Shown one piece after another: positions 47,215 to 55,751 of a stretch of 64,000 nt of DNA. Where the stretch lies: NCBI GenBank assembly GCA_036936605.1, contig JAUPFV010000005.1, forward strand, positions 52,348,742-52,412,741, written 5' to 3'. The notes under the pieces were generated by a model. That model searched no databases and was not told the DNA's origin. It worked only from the letters and a program-made list of their open reading frames with translations. Made by a program: the position numbers and the translations under genes. Within the stretch, counting starts at the first letter, position 1. Each line of letters opens with the position of its first letter. The stretch is from Limnanthes douglasii subsp. nivea (taxonomy: Eukaryota; Streptophyta; Magnoliopsida; Brassicales; Limnanthaceae).

Positions 47215-47437
47215 TCAAAATTCAAAATTCAAAAGTAATAAAGAAGGTGCTGAAGCAAAAAGGGGCCCTTTTTTACAAATTGAACCTTATATACTAGGTT
47301 CGGGGTAATCTTGGTATTAAAAAAAAGGTATTAGAAGTGAATATGTTTGATGAGATGGGTATTAAGTGAGCATTAACCCATTTTGGGTACTAGATAGTAA
47401 TAGGTTTGGCCAAAATGTACTTAGTATGTCATTTCCT
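47215..47437 (-). repeat. Right terminal inverted repeat with promoter-like DNA
   Basis: Read inward (minus strand) it has the AATACCCA/AATACC blocks of the left end, then CTAGTATATAAGG (TATA-like, about 47290) and AAAAAAGGGCCCC. It faces the CPN20/CAD unit. Confidence 0.5.
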
Positions 47438-47446
47438 TTTTTTTAG

Positions 47447-48242
47447 ATGTAAAATTGTGTGTAATTTGGTTGTTAAAAAGCAAATGTGTTCTAATTGCAA
47501 AATTATGTGTATTTTGATTGCTAAAGAGAAGCTTTGTTCTAGTTGCAAAATTACGTGCTAATAAGTTTGCATAAATAAGAATAAAAGAGTTGCAAAGTTT
47601 GATTGTGTGAAAACACAAATGAAAAATTTATTTTGTGAAGATAAGTGTTAAATGTTTGCGAACGAACTGAACTTTTTTGTAGTTGCGAAAATATTAAACA
47701 AAAATGAATTGTGTTATAGTTGCGTAAATATGTGTAATTTGATTGTAAAAAAATGGTGTTCAATTTGGGGAATTACGTGCAGATGTGTTGCGTAAATTAA
47801 GAAAAAACTAGTTTGACAACTAGTACTTTAGTTGGTAAATAAGTATGGAAAAATCGATTGTGTTTTCAGTCGCAAAATTACATGTAATTTAGTGCAAAAA
47901 AGCAACTATATCCTAATTGCGTAATTTAGTGTAATTTAGTTGCGAACATAATAAAAAAAACAAAAAAAAAATAAAAAAATATCACCTACGGATTTCGTTT
48001 TGGTCGTCTCAAAATTTAGATGTTTTAATATTTTTTAGTTAAGGTTTGAAATATATGGAGTTTTAAAGGTTAAAAACAATTAATCGTTGAAAAGTGTACG
48101 GGTTTGTGTGTTTAAGGGTATTGTATGAAGCATATATATTGCAAGTGATTTTCTGTAAACTTCAAAACTCACGTGGTTATTGGTAATTTTAATTTTTCCA
48201 AGATAGTTATGAGTAACTCTCCCTTTTATTTATATTGGACAA
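47447..48242 (+). repeat. Dispersed repeat R, copy 1, right part
   Basis: Made of AATTGCAAAATTATGTGTAA / TTTGGTTGC-like phrases. It aligns with 48490-49150, including ATCA(C/T)...GGATTTCGTTTTG, TTTTAGTTAAGGTTTGAAA and the end region AGTTATGAGTAACT. Confidence 0.65.
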
Positions 48243-49150
48243 TCTATCAATAAGCACCAACATCAAATTTATTTAGCAATAACCACCCAATATTTGATAA
48301 CCTACGCATAAGCACGTGGTTTTGAATTAAAAGTACATATAAGCACCTGATAGTATGAAATATCCTTAACTGTTTTTTTTCTTTTGTTTTTTATATGTCA
48401 TATCTTTGAAACCGTATATATATATATATATATCCTTTCCAAGACAAATAAAACTAGATCAATGAAAGATATTTTTTGAATTTTATATATCTTTTCAGTT
48501 GTGTAATTGAGTTGCAAAAATAAGTATGAAAGAACAATTGTGTTTTAGTTTAGAAATTACGTGTAATTGAGTTAAAAAAACAATTATGTTCTGATTGCAG
48601 AATTATGTGTAATTGAATTGAGAAAAATAAACTATATTATAGTTGCAGAATTATGTGCAAATGAGCTGCGTAAATAAAAATAAAATATTTGCATAAACAA
48701 GAATTTGGTTGCAAAAAAATAAATTGTGTCAAATTACGTAATTACATGCAAAATAGATTGTGTAAATAAGAAGAAATAGTTGTGCAAATAGAATTTTGGT
48801 TCCGAAATAAATCAGAAAAAAATTTGTGTTCAAGTTTGAATTACATGTAATTTGGCTGCTAAATTTTTTTACGTTCGACTTGCGTAATTGCACGTTATTT
48901 AGTTATAAAAGTAATTTTTTTTTAAAAAAAATATCATGGATTTCATTTTGTTGATCATAAAAGAAAATAGAAATATGAATTTTTTTACGAGTTAGAGTTT
49001 GAAAGATATAATTTTATTTTGAAAGCTATAAAATTACACATGACTAAAATTGCATGTGTTTTGTATGGTCAAAAATAGTTTTAGAAACTTGTAGGTATTT
49101 TCAATAAATATAAAATTTAAATAATAACTCGTAATTTTTTTTTAATAATT
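48243..49150 (+). repeat. Dispersed repeat R, copy 2 (uninterrupted)
   Basis: Begins TCTATCAATAAGCACC like copy 1, with the left and right parts contiguous and no gene cargo. It shows the empty state of the element into which the Pack-MULE inserted in copy 1. The near-terminal AATTATTGATAACT is palindromic. Ends are not certain. The superfamily is unknown. Confidence 0.6.
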
Positions 49151-49412
49151 ATTGATAACTATGTTTTATAATATTTTAAATATTTATGTTACTGTAAAAG
49201 ATATTAAAAATACAGCTAGTGTTAACGTAATCTACTGTTTTTTTAATGTAACGTCATTTAATATTTGTGTTACTGTAAAAGGTATTTGAAATACATGCAA
49301 AAATAGAGGTAGAGATATTAATTTTATTTTATTGGGTTGAACTAACATATAAACATTAGCGTTAGGGAGTTGAATGCGCGGAGGAAAAGAGATTTAATGA
49401 TGTTTATTATAG
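49151..49412. other. A+T-rich spacer
   Basis: ATTTGTGTTACTGTAAAAGGTATT and a near copy 70 bases earlier form a short direct repeat. Nothing else is seen. Confidence 0.4.
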
Positions 49413-50880
49413 CTTTGACTTAATTTAGAGTTATCTGAATTTTCAAACTTTATTTGTTGTTACAAACTCTGTTCTGAGTCAATAGTTTTTTTGGTAGTAG
49501 TAGTTTGCTTCTGTTCATCCGTGTTTTTTACATTATTTCAGTTTTTTAGGGATGCCAGTATCTGACGAATCAAAATCGTCCCTAACGTCAGAGTGAGCTT
49601 TTTTTAGCCAACAAACGAGAATAGTGGGACTGGGTGTGTAATACGCATGTGTCTCTGATTTCTTCAATGCTGATTTTTGTATTTTCGATGTATAGGCTGA
49701 TAAGACTTAACCTAACTGCTAGGTGTAGAATCGGTGTATATAAACATGTAAACTGTAAAAAGAGTAATATAAAATGAAAAGCACGATATTTATTTATTTA
49801 TTATTAACGTCAGTACTTAAAATATTCTTCAAGTTTTCTCTTCTATCAGATTTAAAAGATATATAATTTTAATCTAATATATGGTATTTATATTTATATT
49901 AAAACATAAAATTACAGTTGTAATATATTATAAGATTTTGTCCAACTTCAACACACGCTTTATGTCTCTTTCCAAATTATAAGTAGATAGAAAGAAACAC
50001 ATAGAGAGAAGAGGCAGAAAAGTTTTGAAGAGCGAAGCAAAGAAGAGCAAAGAATTGGAAGAAACCGCAATGACGACTCTAATAGCTCCCGGTGTTGGAG
50101 CTAATTTGGTTGGGCAACATTCTTCCGAAAGAAATCAAGAGGCTACAGCTTATGTCGGCAATCTCGATCCTCAGGTAGCAGAGGAGTTACTATGGGAGTT
50201 GTTTGTTCAAGCTAGATCTGTCGTCAACCCCTATGTTCCCAAGGATAGACTGACAAATCTTCACCAAGGATATGGGTTCCTAGAGTTCCGGAGCGAAGAA
50301 GGTGCCCTTCCCGGCAAATGCCAATGCCAATGCTTCGTCCGCTACCTCCATAAGGTAACCTATTCCCACCACCGCCTGGTCAAACACCATTGCAGGGTCA
50401 GCCACAGCAACACGGTCAACCAGGGCAACCACCCGGCATGAGTCCCATCACCTATGCAGCAATCAGGCCACCTCCACTTCCTCAACAGAACCAAGGTCCG
50501 GTTGGTTGCTACAACCTCAGCATCAGATGGGAGGAAGACCACCGATGCAGCAAATGCACATGCAAATGCCGATGCCGATCCCGATGCATATGCAACAAAG
50601 GCACATGCCACCACCTCCTCCGATTAATGCCGTACGACCTCCGTCTTGAAGTTGAAGAGTCGGTCAGTTAGTTGTACTTTCAACTTGATTAGTATCCAAA
50701 AATATTCAGTAATATCTGAAATTGGTCTTAGTAACATTTTTGTTTCAGCTGCAAACTCTATTTCTTTAAATCAACTGTTTTCATTTCTGGTTTTATAAAA
50801 AAAGAACAAATACTTTCCAAATTATATAACTAACAAAAGAAAAAAAACACTAAAAAGAAAAATTTATAAAAATTCAAAAT
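49413..50880 (+). repeat. Duplicated block A
   Basis: Left part (49413-49830) matches 51440-51860, for instance TTTTCAAACTTTATYTGTTG and GGTAGTAGTAGTTTG. Right part (50645-50870) matches 54545-54770, for instance GAAGAGTCGGTCAGTTAGTT and TTTGTTTCAGCTGCAAACTC. The middle carries an SF3B4 pseudogene in both blocks. Confidence 0.75.
50070..50650 (+). pseudogene. SF3B4 (SAP49) pseudogene A: RRM1 joined to C-terminus
   Basis: From ATG 50070 the frame reads [40 protein letters not shown] and [18 protein letters not shown]. This is the start of the spliceosomal U2 snRNP subunit SF3B4 with RNP2 (AYVGNL) and RNP1 (GYGFLEF) of RRM1. The rest of RRM1 and all of RRM2 are missing. At 50301 the Pro/Gly/Gln/Met-rich tail begins (blocks related to MQQMHMQMPMP), mostly out of frame, so the reading ends after about 47 unrelated residues. 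A 5' leader rich in GAA/AGA precedes the ATG. SF3B4 tethers SF3b to pre-mRNA near the branch site. No functional protein is expected. Confidence 0.88.
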
Positions 50881-51270
50881 GGTTTTGACTTGAAATAATA
50901 TTTTTAATTTGGTTTTTAGAAAATAATTGTGTTCTGTGTAGTTAAAAAAAGAAAATAATAATATATGTTTTTAGATTGTTTTTAGTTAAGATTTGAATAA
51001 CATGAAATTTAAAAAATTAAAAATAACTAATCATTGAAATTATCCATGTTTTGTGTATTTAAATGTATGGTTGGAAACAATTATATTGCAGATATTTTTT
51101 TAATAAAATTTAAAATTTAGATGATTAAGAATGATTTTATTTTTTTAAAATAATTATCGATAACTTTTTAAAATATTTTTTGTTAGTGTGAAAAATATAT
51201 TGAAAATACAGGAAGTATAGTTAGTTAATGTAATATATTTAGTAAATGAATTTATGCTATTTACTTTTAG
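50881..51270 (+). repeat. Dispersed repeat R, copy 3 (right part only)
   Basis: TTTTAGTTAAGATTTGAA, TTGTGTATTTAAATGTAT and AATAATTATCGATAACTTTT follow the order of the right parts at 47.9-48.2 and 48.9-49.2 kb. Confidence 0.5.
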
Positions 51271-51439
51271 ATTTGAAGATGTGTGAAAAAAGATGTAGGC
51301 CTGTTTACTTTATTTGATTGGATTAAATTAAAATATAAACATGAGTCTTAAAAGATGAGGGACTGGAGTCAGATTTAAAGTACTGATAGACTTAAGGTAT
51401 AATAGTCCAGATTTAAAGTACTCAATTAAGGATAGTCCA

Positions 51440-51925
51440 TATAATCACTTTGACTTAATTTTAGGGTTACCTAAATTTTCAAACTTTATCTGTTGTTACA
51501 CACTCTGGCCAAACCAATAGTGTTTTCTTGGTGGTAGTAGTTTGTTTCTGTCCATAAGTGCTTTTTACATTATTTTAGTATCGATAGTTTCAATTTTTTA
51601 TGGATGACAGCGTTATTCAACGAAGATAGTCAGCAACGTTATCTCATAAATGACGATTAGTAGAATACGCAGGTCTCTATTTTCTTTAATGCAGATTTTT
51701 GTGTCTTCAATGGCCCAACAAAACTTAACCTTACTGCTACTTGTACCATCCGTGTAATGGATGGCATTCAGATACAAGCATGCAAACCGTAAAATAGGTA
51801 ATGTAAAATAAAAGTCACCATTCTTTTTTCTATTATTATTAAAATATTTCTGAAGGTGTTTTCTGTAAATTATCGGTACTTCAAATATAATTGGTTTTTA
51901 AACAGATTTTTTATTATTAATTTTT
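51440..51925 (+). repeat. Duplicated block B, left part
   Basis: Matches 49413-49830. Its last ~110 bases (51815-51925, AAAATATTTCTGAAGGTGTT onward) occur again at 53725-53835, so the DRM-bearing stretch between them is framed by direct repeats. Confidence 0.7.
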
Positions 51926-52804
51926 ATATGCAGTAGCCAGTAGCCAGTAGCCAGTAGGACATTATTATTTGTATACCAAATTTATTTTAAAATAATATAT
52001 ATAATAACACCTGTGAGCTCTAAAATAAATTCAAATTTCTAAAAACAAAATAAATTGATTAAAAATAAATATTTTTAGAATATAAGTGGTTTTTACCTAA
52101 TAAGTTTGATATATCAAACTTATAATATTTAATACTCCTAGGTTGATAATATTTACAATGAAAGCTTCTCATTTGTTGGAATGCTGACATGTTCCATATG
52201 AAATTAGCAGTTTGTTCAATATTACGTTAATACAATAATAATTTTTTTAAAATATATTTAAAACAAAAACTAATAATAATGTTTTTAAAGATAAAACCAT
52301 TTTTGAAACCTTCTAATATAATTAAAGAATCCAAAAAAATGAAAACTCTCACTCCATATATTTCTACCTTTGGCCTGGTACAAAGTAATTTTAGATTCAA
52401 TACATCATTTAAAAATTCTCCAGAAATTTATTTTCTATGGGTCTTAAAAGAAATATAGCTTCTATCTAAAAAATACAGTAGTTATTTTATATTAAAAATA
52501 AAAATAAAAATAAAAATAAAAATGAAAATTTAATATATTATAATATTTTTGGCAACTTTTTTATATATTTTTATTAGTCAAAGAACAATGTTTTATTTAT
52601 TCATGGGTTATGCCTGAATTAACGTTGGATCTTCTGCATATAGACCTAAACAAACCTACCTTCCAAACTTAAAAGTATTACCAATATCAACATACATTTG
52701 AATTGATCATCAATTGAATTCTGAACCCTAGGTTACATACTAGATAAACAAACTACCCCAGATTCTTGTATATATCTTACCGTTATATCTAGAATACGGA
52801 AATA
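51926..52804. other. A+T-rich filler within block B
   Basis: Includes four CAGTAGC heptamers (51932-51959) and an (AAAAAT)n run near 52495-52525. No gene. Confidence 0.5.
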
Positions 52805-53650
52805 GTCGTAGAAAAGGGTTGAGTGCTCACCCTCAAGTCCATCTCTTGTATGCCTATTACTGCCAGCATGATTGTTGCAATGTCTCCCACCAACAAGTAG
52901 CTCAAACCCTCCATGTGTCCATCATTTGTTATATACTGTCTGCAGTGATTGTTTGGATGTCCGCTATGTTAATCAGCGTACCCTTCTGGTTGGTTTGCTC
53001 CCACCAGCTTCTTTGAATGCCACTGTGAAGTGCAACTTGCGCACCACCTATACCAGAGAAAAGGAAAAGGAGATTGACGCCGCTGGGAAACTGTTCCTTT
53101 AACACTGAGAGGTGGAATGCCACAGTGTCAACCTCGAAAGAGTTGCCAAGTGACTTGTATGATGTATCTGTATGTCCAGCTTATGCCACCTCCCCTTGTA
53201 TGATTTCATGAATATCCCAATACCATTTCAATCTCATCAGGTTCAAGTGAGGTCAGCTTGTTCTTTCCAACCCATACCAACTTCCACTTTCCTCATTCGA
53301 GGACATACCTTTGTACGCTCACTGGCCCATTAGACTTTTCTAAAGCCTTGCCGATCCTATCTGTGAGTCTCGCACTAGAGATTGAATTTTGTAACCAGTT
53401 CAACTTTGTTCGTGGATCCCATGAAGGCCACCATTTCCTCGTCATAGGCAGAGCTTCGTGTATGATGGAAGGAGGAGGGGGAAAGAGCCAAGAGGATACA
53501 GCTGTTGACGATTGGAAGATTGTGAATGTAGCCCCTCTTTCTTGCCGCCCCACATAAGTATTTGAATCTACGAAATCTGGCTAGACATCCTAAAAAAGGG
53601 AGATATGATCTCCCAAACCCCTTTTGGAGCCAAAGCGACATTCTCGTAAT
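52805..53650 (-). pseudogene. DRM-type DNA methyltransferase fragment
   Basis: Minus-strand frames follow the catalytic half of plant DOMAINS REARRANGED METHYLTRANSFERASE: NVALAPKG-like start, AARKRGYIHNLP, IHEALPMTRKWWPSWDPRTK, LTDRIGKALE, KWKLVWVGKNKL, YKSLGNSFEVDTVAFHLSVL, FLFSGIGGAQVALH (SAM-binding motif I, FSGIGG), IQRSWWEQTNQKGTLINIAD and, in a shifted frame, CNNHAGSNR for the catalytic SPCNNLAGSNR. The circular order of methylase motifs (VI-X before I-V) is that of DRM. DRM places new cytosine methylation guided by small RNAs. UBA domains are missing, frames are broken, residues around motif I are deleted, and no introns are apparent. A retrocopied or captured fragment is likely. Confidence 0.88.
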
Positions 53651-53724
53651 AAAAGTAAGAAGGGCCGCCTGATGCCTCTAGAATCAGCAACCATATTTAC
53701 AACATCATGTCATAAATAAGCAAC

Positions 53725-53835
53725 GATTATTAAAGTCACAATTTTACTCTATTATCATTAAAATACATGTCAAGGTGTTTTCGGTATATTATCGATACTT
53801 ATGATATAATTGATTTTTATACAGAAAGCTATTCT
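53725..53835 (+). repeat. Direct repeat flanking the DRM insert
   Basis: AGGTGTTTTCGGTATATTAT, CGATACTT and ATAATTGATTTTTATACAG match 51815-51925 in order. Confidence 0.65.
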
Positions 53836-53898
53836 TTTTATAATTCTTTTATAGAGTTGAACATTACTTATCTTGGACATTATTTGAGATAAGTTTAG

Positions 53899-54545
53899 TG
53901 CATTTGGGGTTACTGCTTCTAATCCTAAAATAATGATACTGGAAACTCCCGAGGTTTTGGTTTCATTAGCTATGATTCTTTTAAGGCATCTGATGCTGCT
54001 ATTGAGGCGATGAGTGGGCAGTATCTAACCGTCTCGTACGACATATAAGAAAGACACGTAAGGAGAACGACATGGCACCCCAGCTGAGAGAATTTTGGTT
54101 ACAAGTTACAACCAACTCAAATTTTGGCACCACTGCCTACACGGCCATTTGCAAACGAAGGTGCCCCTCCTAGTTAAATGGCAATGCCAATGCTTCTTCC
54201 GCTACCTCCACAAGGTAACCCATTCCGACCACCGGCTCAAGCACCTGGTCAAACACCATCCCAGGGTCAGCCACAGCTACACGGTCAACCAGGGCCACCA
54301 CCCGGCATGAGTCCCATTACCTATGCAGAAAATCAGGCCACCTCCACCTCCTCAACAGAACCAAGGTCCTGTTTTTCAAAAGGATGCCACCACAACAGAT
54401 GGGAATGGGTGGGTGGCCACCCAGTTGGTTGTACAAACTCAGCATCAGATGAGAGGAAGACCACCGATGCAGCAAATGCACATGCAAATGCCGATGCCGA
54501 TGCAACAAATGCACATGCCACCACCTCCTCGGTCCTGAAGTTGAA
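53899..54545 (+). pseudogene. SF3B4 (SAP49) pseudogene B: RRM2 part joined to C-terminus
   Basis: The stretch from 53899 encodes, with frame changes, [11 protein letters not shown], then [24 protein letters not shown] RRM2 sequence, EAMSGQYL, a VSY block and GERHGTPAER. The Pro-rich tail follows from about 54150 (FANEGAPP-, QGQPQLHGQPGPPPGMSP-like, then MQQMHMQMPMPMQQMHM). It therefore keeps the part of the gene that copy A lacks, and lacks RRM1. Stops are present (TAA in the KKDTKG region and before MAMPM). Together the two copies show that the ancestral insert was longer and that each block lost a different part. Confidence 0.85.
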
Positions 54546-54955
54546 GAGTCGGTCAGTTAGTTGTATCTTTTGGATGCCTCATGTTTCTTGTAGCTACTTG
54601 ATTAGGTTTTTTTTTACTTGATTAGGTTCCAAAAATATTCACTAACATCTTGGTCTTCGTAACATTTTTGTTTCAGCTGCAAACTCTATTTCTTCATAAA
54701 AAAACAAAGACTTTCCAAATTATATAGCTAACAAAAGAAAAAACAACATGCAAAAGAAACATTTATAAAAATTAAGGTTTTCATTTGAAATTATGCAAGT
54801 TGTATCGACCACCAGTATCATCCTCTGATTATTTATATCCAGTAATGATTTAAATATGAATAAAAGAAAAGAGTGACGCCGCATTTGTCCAAAGTAGAAA
54901 CCCCTAGATTCTCAAATTTAAAGTCGGCTCTCTCTCTCTCTGTCTCTGTCTCCTC

Positions 54956-54962
54956 TATAAAG
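54956..54962 (+). promoter_or_regulatory. TATA box of the 55.05-kb gene
   Basis: TATAAAG lies 92-98 bases before the ATG. It is preceded by a (CT)n stretch at 54929-54954, a typical plant core-promoter setting. Confidence 0.6.
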
Positions 54963-55053
54963 CAGATCAGTAGAAAGTAGAAACCCAACATATATCAAAT
55001 AAATCAGCTTGAGTAACAAAATCTAGAGAGAGAAAGCACTAGAAACCCTAAAA

Positions 55054-55377
55054 ATGGAGTCTTCAACTTTAGTTCACCTACTTTTGAGTTCTTTGGTAGT
55101 TATAGGCTTCGTTTGCTATTTGATCCACCAATACAAAACCACGAGAGGAAACTCCCAAAAAATAAGGATGAAGCTAAACATGCAAGGCATCGAGGAAGAC
55201 GAGGAGATGGAGGACGAATACACATCTGACGACACTGATGAGGATGAGGATGAGGATGAGGAATATCAAGTAGTTCCATCGGCAACGAATTTTAAATCAC
55301 CATCTTCTTCTCCGCCTCCTAGCGGCGGCGGCGATGGATCCTTCGGAGACGGTGGTGGTTTTTCTCATAGATTCTGA
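55054..55377 (+). CDS. 107-residue membrane-anchored acidic protein, P450-like N-terminus
   Basis: The ATG has a good plant context (CCCTAAAAATGGAG). Residues 5-26 form one membrane helix (LVHLLLSSLVVIGFVCYLIH). It is followed by SQKIRMKLNMQGI, which resembles the anchor-to-linker start of CYP714 P450s (K/R-x-R-x-KLxMQGI). After that the sequence turns to an acidic run (EEDEEMEDEYTSDDTDEDED) and a Ser/Pro/Gly-rich tail ending GGGFSHRF. The gene has its own TATA box and an apparent 3' UTR intron (GTAAGT at 55396, ACAG at 55499). Downstream on the same strand lies a P450 gene without its anchor. Either the P450 first exon was split and given a new tail, or the resemblance is chance and this is an independent small protein. 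Function unknown. Confidence 0.5.
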   Translation: MESSTLVHLLLSSLVVIGFVCYLIHQYKTTRGNSQKIRMKLNMQGIEEDEEMEDEYTSDDTDEDEDEDEEYQVVPSATNFKSPSSSPPPSGGGDGSFGDGGGFSHRF

Positions 55378-55751
55378 AGATTTATGATCCGTGTAAGTTG
55401 TTTCCGACCATGTCTTTCTCTTTTTGTAATTTGTTTATGCAGATATATGAGGATGGACGGTGACTAAACAGTTATGTTTTTGTTCTTATCAAATACAGGA
55501 CACGTTGAGAGCGAGAGATAGAGTCGATCTGAATCAAGCTTGAAGGTTTTAACAGTAGCTGGATGCACGCGATCATCTGTTTTTCTTTAAGGTTTTGGAT
55601 GCTTTTTAATATGTAAGATCTGTTCTTTAAACTTGAATCTGAACTGCTGTTGTTGTTGTTACTGTTTTGCTTAGTACTAAGACAAGCAACCAAGTGATTG
55701 TTTGTTTTTTGATCTTACAAAATGAGCTTGTTCGTTGTTTTTGTTTTGTAT

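Larger units (their letters stand above)
41960..47437. mobile_element. Probable Pack-MULE carrying three host gene pieces
   Basis: The two ends are diverged inverted repeats. The left starts (G)AGGAAAGTACCCCTAAATAC; the reverse complement of the right starts AGGAAATGACATACTAAGTAC. Similarity continues through AATACCCA, AATACC, a TATA-like box and AAAGGGC...ACCTTCT...CCCC(C)TCTC blocks for about 200 bases. Nine bases TTTTTTTAG flank both ends (41951-41959 and 47438-47446), the duplication size of Mutator-like elements, though T-rich and so weak alone. Inside are an RTL-like dsRBD fragment on the plus strand and a CPN20/CAD chimera on the minus strand, but no transposase. The surrounding repeat R is split exactly at these borders, which supports a single insertion. 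Confidence 0.62.

Noticed and set aside
41668..49150. Helitron reading of repeat R, from the TC start after an A and a near-terminal palindrome
   Set aside because: No CTRR end could be fixed and the 3' hairpin is weak. The 9-base flanks and inverted ends of the cargo fit a MULE better.
54178..54621. 147-residue ORF rich in Pro, Gln and His/Ala
   Set aside because: Part of the SF3B4 pseudogene tail in mixed frames, not a separate gene. Neighbouring minus-strand ORFs are shadows.
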